A DNA stretch of 10,607 nt from Clostridia bacterium (lineage in GTDB: Bacteria; Bacillota; Clostridia; Oscillospirales; CAG-272), in contig JAKSVJ010000020.1 of NCBI GenBank assembly GCA_024408015.1, positions 1 through 10,607 on the forward strand, written 5' to 3'. Below the pieces are notes generated by a model, which had not been told where the DNA came from, searched no databases, and saw only the letters and a program-made list of their open reading frames with translations. Both the position numbers and the translations under genes were made by a program. Shown here piece after piece: positions 1 through 7,240 of the stretch (position 1 is its first letter; each line of letters opens with the position of its first letter).

Positions 1-59
1 TAGATTTTTTTTCTAGTTTTAGAAGTCGTCTTTTTTATTCTATTTTTTCATTTTTTAGT

Positions 60-86
60 CTGTGAGTTTTTTCACAGCCCCTTTTT
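60..86 (+). terminator. Weak hairpin, possible terminator for a gene left of the window
   Basis: A 6-bp stem (CTGTGA at 60-65 pairing with TCACAG at 72-77) encloses a T-rich loop. On the plus strand it is followed by CCCC and a run of five T. This could end a rightward gene lying outside the window. On the minus strand, where the neighbouring gene at 93-1949 ends, the hairpin is followed by A-rich sequence, so it is a poor terminator for that gene. The rest of 1-92 is T-rich and has no recognisable gene. The short stem and the interrupting CCCC keep confidence low. Confidence 0.3.
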
Positions 87-92
87 GTCGTC

Positions 93-1949
93 TTAGTTAA
101 AAGATACTTTATCTGAAACATTCAAAATATTTGCAATGGATTCAAGAATCTTTACATCTTCTTGACTCTTTGAACTACTGTTATATAAGTCATTAATTAC
201 GCTTGCAAATGCATCAGCACTTCCTAGTGCAGTTGAGTCAATTGATAAGATATTATTCATCTCAATAGTCTTGATTGTATTCTTAACGACATTTGAAGTA
301 GCTGCAGTATTGTATAAAGTCTTGATATCATCAGAAGTAAATGAGCTGTTACCATTCACTGCTGTTGACATGATTGCGACAATTGCCTCTGCTTCTTTGT
401 CGTAATTGTCTTGACCACTAGCTTTGACAAGTTCATCCACAACACAATTTACTACTCCAGAGATTTGTTCAACGTATTGCTCTTCTACACCGAACCCTTT
501 AATTGTATCATGAGTAACTACTGCCTTAAGTTGTGTTGCAATATTTTCGTCAAGTGAATTGATTATCTTTTTAATTGATTCACTTGCTTTATCTATAGTT
601 TCTGCCGAACCAAGAGAAGAATTAACAACATCCATCAAATCCATAGAAGCAGCTACTACTTTTGACAACTCTTTGATATCAGTTCCACTTTCCATGACTT
701 CTTTAATTGAAGAAATCATAGGTGAATATGTCTCAAATTCAGGAGAATTAACTACTATCTCCATCAAATTAATACCAAAACTTGATAAGTTAGAGTTTGC
801 TTGTAATGCGCCCAAAATAGTACCGATAGTCTCAATCAAATCGCCAGTGCTCAAATCCCCTAATGAACTTGATAAATTAGCTATTGAACCTACACCAGAC
901 AAAATCATTGCCAATGATGATGCAACTTCTTCCTTTTCAGCTGTATCATTGAATGCTTTATTCAATGATGCCTTCATTCCATCTATAGCAGGATTTACCA
1001 CAACACTAGGAATGTTAGTTGACTCAGCGTAATTCTTTACAAATGAAGTTATGATTGCTGGTAATGATTCTCTTAACACGCAAGAATCTAATAACTCAAG
1101 GCATAATGAATATGTATAATCATAATCTTTCAAAGTTTCAAAAATTGCTTCAGTATTATTATTTGTAGCGTTAGAAATAATCTTGCCATTTTCTGCTTCT
1201 ACTAATACATCAACCAATTCGTCAAGTTCAACCAATATGCCAACTTTTTCACCTTGCTTTGTATTTAGGTAAATCAACTTATTTATATATGATATACCTA
1301 ATTTTTTAGCACCAAGATTTGAGAATATATTTATTGCTGGTGTATTATAAATCGCATCACCAAAATCATCAATAACACTGTTTCCACCATTTGAAAGTGA
1401 ATTAGCTACAGTTTCAAATTCACTTTGTGTTGCAATACTAGTAAATCCAACAAGTGGCATAAATACCATCATTATGGAAAGAATTGCACAAACTAAATGA
1501 ATTGCTAAGCCACCCAATCTAGACAATAATGTAGTTGATCTTTTTTTGCCAGCTTTAAGTACTATTGCTAGAATAAAATAAACAAGTAAACCAACTAGTC
1601 TTAATACTATAAAAGTTACTATTGAACCAACAATTAAAGCTATCAACGCTGGTATTTTTTCAATTGCTTCAACTAATATTGGAGACTCTTCTGCAATACT
1701 CGCTATTGTTTCATTTGACATTAATGCATCAGTGATGAACTCATGCATTGTAGTTTTTACGCCGTCCATTCTTACCGTTATTGAACCAAATGAATCTATT
1801 ATCGCTCCACCAAATGCAAATGTCAGAGCTATTGCAAGTACAATTGTAATTGCTCTAATTATGGACTTTTTTGTTCCGCGAATAAAACCGACAATTGCTG
1901 CGATTGCCAATAAGGCAACAACAGCTATTAAAATTGCTATTGAAAACAT
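93..1949 (-). CDS. CvpA-like membrane protein with a large C-terminal ectodomain
   Basis: This 618-residue membrane protein has an N-terminal third with the layout of the CvpA (colicin V production) family. Hydrophobic helices lie at about residues 3-22, 30-50, 101-131 and 147-168. The glycine/arginine turn GFIRGTKKS follows helix 1, and a second basic loop (KAGKKRS, about 132-138) precedes helix 4. By the positive-inside rule both basic loops are cytoplasmic, which puts the termini outside. Residues 170-618 contain no further membrane segment and look helical, rich in Ser, Asn, Ala and Ile. CvpA proteins are usually under 250 residues, so this tail of about 450 residues is unusual, and I do not recognise a domain in it. 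The ATG at 1949 lies 11 bases after the upstream gene, with TAGGAG just ahead of it, so it is the last gene of a coupled operon. The family's biochemical role is poorly defined. CvpA-like membership is inferred from the pattern of the first 170 residues. Confidence 0.65.
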   Translation of the reverse strand: MFSIAILIAVVALLAIAAIVGFIRGTKKSIIRAITIVLAIALTFAFGGAIIDSFGSITVRMDGVKTTMHEFITDALMSNETIASIAEESPILVEAIEKIPALIALIVGSIVTFIVLRLVGLLVYFILAIVLKAGKKRSTTLLSRLGGLAIHLVCAILSIMMVFMPLVGFTSIATQSEFETVANSLSNGGNSVIDDFGDAIYNTPAINIFSNLGAKKLGISYINKLIYLNTKQGEKVGILVELDELVDVLVEAENGKIISNATNNNTEAIFETLKDYDYTYSLCLELLDSCVLRESLPAIITSFVKNYAESTNIPSVVVNPAIDGMKASLNKAFNDTAEKEEVASSLAMILSGVGSIANLSSSLGDLSTGDLIETIGTILGALQANSNLSSFGINLMEIVVNSPEFETYSPMISSIKEVMESGTDIKELSKVVAASMDLMDVVNSSLGSAETIDKASESIKKIINSLDENIATQLKAVVTHDTIKGFGVEEQYVEQISGVVNCVVDELVKASGQDNYDKEAEAIVAIMSTAVNGNSSFTSDDIKTLYNTAATSNVVKNTIKTIEMNNILSIDSTALGSADAFASVINDLYNSSSKSQEDVKILESIANILNVSDKVSFN

Positions 1950-1960
1950 GCCTGTTTCTC

Positions 1961-3646
1961 CTATTGATTTATTATTTTATATTTCACTCCTATAGGAGCT
2001 TTTACATTAATTTTAAGTTTAGAATTATGACCTTTTTCAACACTAACACTAATCGGTCCCTTTGAAGTTGGATAAGTTCCTTTCACCCAATTCAAATCAC
2101 CAATTTGTGGATTTATAACATATTCGTTATTTGATACTCTTTTTATACCTAGCACATATTCTGACAAGAATGGGCATGGACCAGAAGCCCATCCGTGACA
2201 AAGTGAATGCCTATGCCCCACATAGCAATATGCGCCAAAATCCCCATGTATATCCTTCTTTCCTTGAATTGGAAAGCTATCAACGCCATAAGAACCATCA
2301 ACCCACTCTATGTTAAAATCTTCCCAGAATGTTGTCGCTCCTAAGTCGAGCATTGCACCCCAGTAACTCTTTATGTCTTTAATTGCACCATCCACATCTC
2401 CAGCAAGAGCCTTTGCGGATAATATTTGGTAACCCATGAATGTCGAATACCCTCTAACACCACCTGGCATTAAGACATTTGTATTAATCTCGCTAGCATC
2501 CTTAAGACCCGCCAAAGCAAGCAATGATCCTACTTGTTTTGATCCATTAGGATCCACATTAACTTTTGATACCTTTTTAGCAAATTCGAGGCATTCGGAA
2601 CTCATCTCTTCATCACCTAATGCCTTGGCAATAACATGCCCTGCATCAAATGCCATTTTTACAAGAGCCTGTAAACCAGCATGTATAGCAACGGTGTTTC
2701 CTGAAGTTGGCCAATCAATAAATCTATTTCCAGTTAATTCTTCATTGCCATTATCATTGACAGTTGTCATCAATCTTTGCAAAACTTCAAACAGTTTTTC
2801 TTTTTGACTTTCAAGGTATTCAAGATTTCTAAACATCTCATAATACTCTTTGTGAATCAATATCCACCAAATTGAATATGAAGAAATGCCGCTAATCCAA
2901 TGGCCGTCTGGAGTTGAGTCAATTGCAATATTCAAAGTCTTTCTGATAATTTCATGGTCACCTATTGTTGCCATGATAGTTCGAACTTCGGTGTACATAT
3001 CACCAGCCCAAACAAGTCTATCTCTTTTTATTCCGTCCCAAAGATAGTTTTGCATATTCAAAAAGGTTGTGTATGCAGCTGTAAGCCAAATTTTATTGAG
3101 TTCCTCATCTGATGATTCAAAAGAACCCATAACATCACAATCAGTATATACTGCAATTCCCTTTACCGATTTAAGCAATACTTTGCATTCAGAGACAAGT
3201 TCTATATATACATATCTAAAGCCAGATTCATTTGTTTCATTGGCTGACAAATCACGAACGCTAACAAACATTTCTCTATTAGCATGATCATTTGTTGAAC
3301 CCTTGAATCCTAGCGGTGTGATTGCTTCAGTAATACTTTCACCAAAGCGAACCAATAACGTAGCTGTTTTAGATTCAGATTCAACTTTTTTTATAAACAA
3401 CTTTATACTTCCATGAAATTCTTTTCCGAAGTCCAATAATAAAGCAGCATGAGAATTTGCATCAGATTCTAACGTCGCGTAGATACCATCGGATAAAACA
3501 ATTTGATCATACGAATCTTGCAACAAATTAATCTCATTAGTTACTCCATCGGTTAATCTATATATCTTTTTTGGCAAAAGACTACATCTTTTTCTAGAGT
3601 CAACATGTTTGCTTGTATTTAAGCCCAAATAATCTTCAAAAACCAT
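1961..3646 (-). CDS. Alpha-L-rhamnosidase-like glycoside hydrolase (GH78 family)
   Basis: This 561-residue protein resembles the GH78 six-hairpin glycosidases, which release terminal alpha-L-rhamnose by an inverting mechanism. Residues of about 30-170 look like the beta-rich domain that precedes the catalytic barrel. The signature DGIKRDRLVWAGD lies at 204-216, where classical enzymes have a D..REER..W.GD pattern; D209 would take the place of the catalytic-acid Glu. GATTFWED at 436-443 matches the region of the general base (E442), and SLCHGWASGP at 481-490 is the conserved C-terminal barrel motif. A short beta-rich tail follows. Many GH78 enzymes approach 900 residues and carry extra sugar-binding domains, which are missing here. 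No signal peptide is visible, so it probably acts in the cytoplasm. Its ATG overlaps the stop of the upstream gene (TAATG), and AAAGGAG lies 11 bases ahead inside that gene, which implies translational coupling. Rhamnose specificity is inferred from family motifs; other deoxy- or uronic sugars are possible. Confidence 0.8.
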   Translation of the reverse strand: MVFEDYLGLNTSKHVDSRKRCSLLPKKIYRLTDGVTNEINLLQDSYDQIVLSDGIYATLESDANSHAALLLDFGKEFHGSIKLFIKKVESESKTATLLVRFGESITEAITPLGFKGSTNDHANREMFVSVRDLSANETNESGFRYVYIELVSECKVLLKSVKGIAVYTDCDVMGSFESSDEELNKIWLTAAYTTFLNMQNYLWDGIKRDRLVWAGDMYTEVRTIMATIGDHEIIRKTLNIAIDSTPDGHWISGISSYSIWWILIHKEYYEMFRNLEYLESQKEKLFEVLQRLMTTVNDNGNEELTGNRFIDWPTSGNTVAIHAGLQALVKMAFDAGHVIAKALGDEEMSSECLEFAKKVSKVNVDPNGSKQVGSLLALAGLKDASEINTNVLMPGGVRGYSTFMGYQILSAKALAGDVDGAIKDIKSYWGAMLDLGATTFWEDFNIEWVDGSYGVDSFPIQGKKDIHGDFGAYCYVGHRHSLCHGWASGPCPFLSEYVLGIKRVSNNEYVINPQIGDLNWVKGTYPTSKGPISVSVEKGHNSKLKINVKAPIGVKYKIINQ

Positions 3647-4833
3647 TACTCAGCCCACTCCTTTGGACAAATACGATTGTTTTTAAACCAGTCTGTATCC
3701 TTTAGTAGAGTATTGTTATTAGAACAATTAATTTGTATTGGTAAATTTGCGAATGAAGAAACAACAATTGTTCCGTTCATTGGTGCAAATGTCTTTTCAC
3801 TGTTATCAAGTGAAATTGTTGTAACATAAACGTTCTTTGTGTATCTTGCAATTCTATCAATTGCCTCTTGTGTTGGGAATTGATTACTTTCGTTCTTTGT
3901 GTACTCATTGCTTCCTGCACAGCAGCAAATGCAAACATTCTTAGGTTGAATCACATCGAACAAAGCAGTTGTGTTTGAAGTGCCTGAGCCATGATGACCG
4001 CCTTTAAATACTTCAACTGTTGGAAGGTTATTAGATTCAACTAATTTCTTCTCTCCTCCTGATTCAAGATCTCCTGTAAATAAGAAGTTTCTATCGCCCT
4101 GAGTAATCAAAGTACATACAGAATAGTTATTTTCACTGCTGCTCGTGTTGTAGTAATAATAATTGTCTAAGATCGTCATAGTAATTCCTTCAGACAACTC
4201 AAATGTATAATTACCGCTTTCACGAAGTTCTCTAGCAGTGTAGTGTTTTGCGCCATTTGCTATCTCATCATTAAGTTCTCTTTGATAATTTGCAAGTTGA
4301 ACTTGTGTTTCCTTCGCGTTTGTCAATGCAAAGTCTATGATAGTTCCACACTCATATAAGTCAAAGATACTGTCTTTTTTTGTTGAAGTTGCAAAGCCAG
4401 CAATATGATCCTCATGATTGTGAGTAATGATAACATACTCAAGCTTTCCATCAGTACAATATTTGTTGATGGTTTCGCAAATAGTTGAAATACTATTCTC
4501 TCTTGAACCTGCATCAATTAATATATCAACATCTCCCGCTTTGATAAAAGTCGAGTCCCCGGTATACCAGTTTCCAAGTTCCATGAAGTTTATTATCAAA
4601 TCTCCAGACACTACTGTAGTGACATCATCATTCTTTGTTGTACTATTTGTAGTAGTGCTTTCAGTCCCAGTACCAGTGCTAGTACCAGGAAGTGTAATAT
4701 ATGGAATATCAATTATACCAAAGTACCACAAAGCATAAACAATAGCGAGAATAACAACTATAGTTATTATTAGTGGCATTAATGGTTTTAATTTTTTCAT
4801 TTGTTTTTTTGTCATCTTTTTTCTTCTAGCCAT
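3646..4833 (-). CDS. Membrane-anchored ComEC/Rec2-like metallo-beta-lactamase-fold hydrolase
   Basis: This 395-residue protein has a very basic N-terminus (16 residues with many Lys/Arg), one membrane helix at about 19-38, and a Gly/Ser/Thr/Asn-rich linker at about 50-75. A metallo-beta-lactamase fold follows, which would lie outside the cell. Fold motifs are visible in order: ILIDAGS at 104-110, the metal-binding HNHEDH at 138-143, the TGD turn at 253-255, and GGHHGSGTSN at 278-287. This order matches the hydrolase domain found in ComEC/Rec2 and in free-standing surface relatives, several of which act on nucleic acids or phosphodiesters. The substrate here cannot be told from sequence. A striking CICCC cluster sits at 301-305, and the usual GHP after it is replaced by QFPTQE. 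The gene is first in the leftward operon: GAGGTAG at 4838-4844 precedes the ATG, and a promoter lies just upstream. No ComEC-type channel domain is present, so it is not a competence channel by itself. Confidence 0.8.
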   Translation of the reverse strand: MARRKKMTKKQMKKLKPLMPLIITIVVILAIVYALWYFGIIDIPYITLPGTSTGTGTESTTTNSTTKNDDVTTVVSGDLIINFMELGNWYTGDSTFIKAGDVDILIDAGSRENSISTICETINKYCTDGKLEYVIITHNHEDHIAGFATSTKKDSIFDLYECGTIIDFALTNAKETQVQLANYQRELNDEIANGAKHYTARELRESGNYTFELSEGITMTILDNYYYYNTSSSENNYSVCTLITQGDRNFLFTGDLESGGEKKLVESNNLPTVEVFKGGHHGSGTSNTTALFDVIQPKNVCICCCAGSNEYTKNESNQFPTQEAIDRIARYTKNVYVTTISLDNSEKTFAPMNGTIVVSSFANLPIQINCSNNNTLLKDTDWFKNNRICPKEWAE

Positions 4834-4862
4834 AACACTACCTCAAAATAAATATTTATTAT

Positions 4863-4891
4863 AATATAACATATTATTGCTAAACCTTCAA
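4863..4891 (-). promoter_or_regulatory. Promoter of the leftward MBL-GH78-CvpA operon
   Basis: On the minus strand, TTGAAG (4886-4891) and TATATT (4863-4868) are separated by exactly 17 bases, giving a sigma-A type promoter. An overlapping TATAAT lies a few bases downstream and could be an alternative -10. The leader to the ATG at 4833 would be about 20-25 bases and contains the GAGGTAG ribosome binding site. A pair of 9-bp direct repeats overlaps this promoter. Confidence 0.6.
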
Positions 4892-4899
4892 TTGCTAAA
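4876..4899 (-). repeat. Direct repeat TTTAGCAAT across the leftward promoter
   Basis: The minus-strand 9-mer TTTAGCAAT occurs at 4891-4899, just upstream of the -35 box, and again at 4876-4884 inside the spacer. The copies are 15 bases apart. Identical copies placed around a promoter may be a binding site for a regulator of the MBL-GH78-CvpA operon. That role is inferred from position only; chance repeats are common in AT-rich DNA. Confidence 0.35.
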
Positions 4900-4968
4900 G
4901 ACAAAAAACTCCGTTGACAATGTTCACAAATCTTTCAATCACATTTTGACCATTTTGATAGGTTGGTA

Positions 4969-4997
4969 TTGTTAAATTTAACGACTTAGAGTATAAT
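4969..4997 (+). promoter_or_regulatory. Promoter of the rsmF-sigma factor unit
   Basis: TTGTTA at 4969-4974 and a perfect TATAAT at 4992-4997 are separated by 17 bases. The -10 box overlaps an in-frame ATG at 4996, which therefore cannot be the translation start. Transcription would begin near 5004, leaving a leader of about 20 bases that carries the AGGAGGTG ribosome binding site. A 12-bp perfect palindrome, GTTAAATTTAAC at 4971-4982, fills much of the spacer and could be an operator. Confidence 0.75.
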
Positions 4998-5012
4998 GGG
5001 GCTAACATTTAG

Positions 5013-5020
5013 CAGGAGGT
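5013..5020 (+). promoter_or_regulatory. Ribosome binding site that fixes the rsmF start
   Basis: AGGAGGTG ends 5 bases before the ATG at 5026. It is close to perfect complementarity with the 16S rRNA 3' end. It rules in the ATG at 5026 over the in-frame ATG 30 bases earlier, which has no such site and overlaps the -10 box. Confidence 0.85.
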
Positions 5021-5025
5021 GTGTT

Positions 5026-6360
5026 ATGTTACCAGAACAATTTTTGATTCGAATGAAATCAAATTTGAATGACAAATATTCAGATTATATTTCGGCCATG
5101 TCAGAAAAATCTGTTAAAGCAATACGAATAAACTCCTCTAAAATTTCAGACGAAGATTTTTTGAAATCTTTTCCATATGAAACAAGCAAAATTGGAGAAC
5201 ATGAATATTTGCTTAACCTTGATGAGGAAGATCGCATAGGAAACACCTCTCTTCATCATGCAGGAGCTTTTTATTCTCAAGAACCTTCTGCCATGAAACC
5301 AGTGAATTGTGTGGAATTTAAGGATAATTTCTTGGTTTTAGATACTTGCGCTTCTCCAGGTGGCAAAAGCATACAAGCGGCTATGAATATACCAAACGGA
5401 GTCATTATCTCGAATGAATATGTCACTTCTCGTGCCACGACTTTGATGGGAAACATAGAACGCATGGGAATACCCAATGCAATTGTCACGAACACCGACA
5501 CAGAAACATTGTCGAAATGGTTTTCAAGTGTTTTTGATGTAGTTATATGTGACGCGCCTTGCTCTGGCGAAGGAATGTTTAGAAAAAATCCTGAAGCCAT
5601 TTCTGAATGGAGCATGGAGAATGTTGAACTTTGCGCTAAAAGACAAAATGAAATATTAAATAACGTTTGTTCAACAGTAAAAAATGGTGGTGTTCTTGTA
5701 TATTCAACATGCACATTTTCAAAAGAAGAAAATGAATATATGGTCAAACTATTTTTAGATAACCATCCTGATTTTGAATTAATTGATGTTCCACAATCTA
5801 TAAAAGATGTTACTGTTCCGGGCATAGACTTGCCTTTAACTAGAAGATTCTACCCTTTCTCCGGAAAAGGAGAAGGACAGTTCATGGCAATCATGAAAAG
5901 AACAACATCAGACTCACCTAATTTTGGGTATAAAGACTCCTCTAAGGATTTATCAAAACAGGATTATGCTATTGTCAAAAAATTCATCGAAGACAATACT
6001 TCAATCGTAGATTACACACTAAAACAAATCAAAGATACAATATACATTTCACCAGATTTTCCTATACCACCTCACTCTATATTCACTGCTGGGGTCAAGT
6101 TAGGAACAATAGAAAAAGGTCGTATTGTTCCACATCACCAACTATTCACAGCATTAGGAAAATATTTTAACAATAAACTTTTTCTTGACAGCAATGGTGA
6201 TTATGTGAGAAAATATATAGAAGGAAATGTTATTCCATCAAACACCGACGATGGTTGGACTGCTGTTTTTTGTGACGGTTGCACTATAGGCGGTGGGAAA
6301 ACAGTCAGTAAGACTTTAAAGAATCATTATCCTAAGGGTTTACGAAAAAACATTAATTAG
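5026..6360 (+). CDS. rsmF: 16S rRNA (cytosine-C5)-methyltransferase, RsmF/NSUN family
   Basis: This 444-residue cytoplasmic enzyme is predicted to transfer a methyl group from S-adenosylmethionine to C5 of a cytosine in rRNA during ribosome maturation. NOL1/NOP2/Sun-family motifs are clear: the SAM-binding loop DTCASPGGKS at 106-115, the motif IV loop DAPCSGEGMF at 176-185 with C179 (the cysteine that releases product), and YSTCTFSKEENE starting at 226 with catalytic C229. The C-terminal part (about 290-444) is the PUA-like RNA-binding region of RsmF-type proteins and ends in the typical KNHYPKGLR. The ATG at 5026 is chosen because AGGAGGTG precedes it. Its own promoter lies just upstream, and an ECF-type sigma factor gene follows 56 bases after the stop with no clear promoter between, so the two are probably cotranscribed. 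Which cytosine is modified is uncertain: Bacillota RsmF homologues can modify several sites. Confidence 0.9.
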   Translation: MLPEQFLIRMKSNLNDKYSDYISAMSEKSVKAIRINSSKISDEDFLKSFPYETSKIGEHEYLLNLDEEDRIGNTSLHHAGAFYSQEPSAMKPVNCVEFKDNFLVLDTCASPGGKSIQAAMNIPNGVIISNEYVTSRATTLMGNIERMGIPNAIVTNTDTETLSKWFSSVFDVVICDAPCSGEGMFRKNPEAISEWSMENVELCAKRQNEILNNVCSTVKNGGVLVYSTCTFSKEENEYMVKLFLDNHPDFELIDVPQSIKDVTVPGIDLPLTRRFYPFSGKGEGQFMAIMKRTTSDSPNFGYKDSSKDLSKQDYAIVKKFIEDNTSIVDYTLKQIKDTIYISPDFPIPPHSIFTAGVKLGTIEKGRIVPHHQLFTALGKYFNNKLFLDSNGDYVRKYIEGNVIPSNTDDGWTAVFCDGCTIGGGKTVSKTLKNHYPKGLRKNIN

Positions 6361-6416
6361 CCGTCCCATTTTAAGAACATTTTTCGTTTTATTAATGGAT
6401 GGAGAAGGAGTAAAAC

Positions 6417-6956
6417 ATGGCATCCGTATTTGACAAGTTATTTGAAAATGCCGAATGTGACAAAGCTTTAATTAGCATTGCCAATGGTGATATAAATAAA
6501 CTTGAAGTTATACAAAGACACATGGAACATCAAATCTATGCTGTCGCTCACTCTGTTTTACACGACTTCTCTCTAGCTGATGATGTAGTTCAAGAGACAT
6601 ACATAAAAATCACCGAGAAAGCCCATTTGTATACACCAGGAACAAGAGCTAAAGCTTGGGTTTTGACAATGGCCAGAAACACTGCGCTTGATATGTTAAG
6701 ACATAGAAGTTTTGAGCAGACCGATGAGAACGTTACAGATGACATAACCGATAGATTCGATGAGAATTCAATTGTTATTTCAATGCAAGTAAAGAAAGCA
6801 TTAGATTCATTAAGTGATGGTGATAGACAAGTTGTAACGCTTAAAGTGTATGCAGGGTTACGTCATGATGAAATTGCTGAAATCATGGGAATATCCACTG
6901 AGGCAGCAAAGAAAAAATATCAGCGAGCTATCAAGAAAATGAAAGAATTCTTCTAA
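6417..6956 (+). CDS. ECF-type RNA polymerase sigma factor
   Basis: This 179-residue sigma-70 family protein is the size of an extracytoplasmic-function (ECF) sigma factor and has only the two core domains. Region 2, about residues 27-97, includes the DDVVQETYIKI helix (55-65) and the AWVLTMARNTALDMLR segment (80-95), which recognise the -10 element and bind core polymerase. A short acidic linker (about 99-118) follows. Region 4, about 123-178, carries a helix-turn-helix with HDEIAEIMGIS at 150-160 for -35 recognition. GGAGAAGGAG lies just ahead of the ATG. ECF factors are normally held inactive by a membrane anti-sigma factor encoded next to them. Here the next gene, 13 bases downstream, makes a 66-residue single-helix membrane protein, which may play that part. 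No ECF-type autoregulatory promoter is evident upstream, so expression probably depends on the rsmF promoter. The inducing signal is unknown. Confidence 0.9.
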   Translation: MASVFDKLFENAECDKALISIANGDINKLEVIQRHMEHQIYAVAHSVLHDFSLADDVVQETYIKITEKAHLYTPGTRAKAWVLTMARNTALDMLRHRSFEQTDENVTDDITDRFDENSIVISMQVKKALDSLSDGDRQVVTLKVYAGLRHDEIAEIMGISTEAAKKKYQRAIKKMKEFF

Positions 6957-6969
6957 TGGAGGTATTTAC

Positions 6970-7170
6970 ATGAGCGTTAGCAACAAAATTAAATATTTTT
7001 ACAATTCAGTGAACGTTGGAAATTCAACTACTACAACTAAGAAAAAAGTTAATAAAACTAATCCTCATCTAGAGTTCACAATACCTTTGGCTGCGGCTAT
7101 TACTTTAGCTGTAAGTACAGCAATTGTTCTTCCGTTGGTTTTGTCAAAAAATAGCAATCAACAAGCTTAA
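6970..7170 (+). CDS. Small single-helix membrane protein, possible sigma-factor partner
   Basis: I do not recognise this 66-residue protein. It has a polar N-terminal segment (1-36) with a Thr run and KKK at 24-26, one hydrophobic helix at about 38-58 (Ala/Ile/Leu/Val), and a short polar tail. The basic N-terminal side suggests that the N-terminus is cytoplasmic and the tail outside. GGAGG at 6958-6962, touching the stop of the sigma factor gene, gives a strong start 7 bases later. A terminator begins 3 bases after the stop codon. Placement after an ECF sigma factor is the usual position of an anti-sigma factor, but there is no zinc-binding HxxxCxxC motif or recognisable anti-sigma domain, and the cytoplasmic part is very short. 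It could be a minimal anti-sigma factor, a signalling peptide, or unrelated. Confidence 0.75.
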   Translation: MSVSNKIKYFYNSVNVGNSTTTTKKKVNKTNPHLEFTIPLAAAITLAVSTAIVLPLVLSKNSNQQA

Positions 7171-7172
7171 TC

Positions 7173-7197
7173 AAATCGCACAATTGTGCGATTTTTT
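7173..7197 (+). terminator. Intrinsic terminator of the rsmF-sigma unit
   Basis: A perfect inverted repeat, AAATCGCAC at 7173-7181 and GTGCGATTT at 7186-7194, has AATT in the loop and runs into six T at 7192-7197. It lies 3 bases after the stop of the small membrane protein gene and separates that unit from the ylxM-ffh promoter. Confidence 0.92.
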
Positions 7198-7240
7198 GTT
7201 TTCATCGAACTTTTTGGAAAAATCATTTTTTGATTTACTA

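Noticed and set aside
559..1032. Open frame of 157 codons on the plus strand inside the CvpA-like gene
   Set aside because: It is a shadow of the AT-rich coding strand, with no start signal or recognisable protein. The same holds for frames at 1732-1995, 2131-2316, 2436-2807, 3069-3287, 4335-4517, 4427-4738 and 7411-7626.
4621..4690. Low-complexity Ser/Thr/Gly-coding stretch as a DNA repeat
   Set aside because: It is the flexible linker between membrane anchor and hydrolase domain; there is no regular DNA repeat unit.
4996..5025. In-frame ATG 30 bases upstream of the chosen rsmF start
   Set aside because: It overlaps the TATAAT box, has no ribosome binding site, and would put AGGAGGTG inside the gene. 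The 10 extra residues do not resemble the family.
5277..5825. Open frame of 182 codons on the minus strand inside rsmF
   Set aside because: It is antisense to conserved methyltransferase motifs, has no ribosome binding site, and its translation shows no family features.
6349..6397. Inverted CATTAAT/ATTAATG as a terminator after rsmF
   Set aside because: It is only 7 AT-rich pairs with a 35-base loop and no U-run after it; it would not stop transcription.
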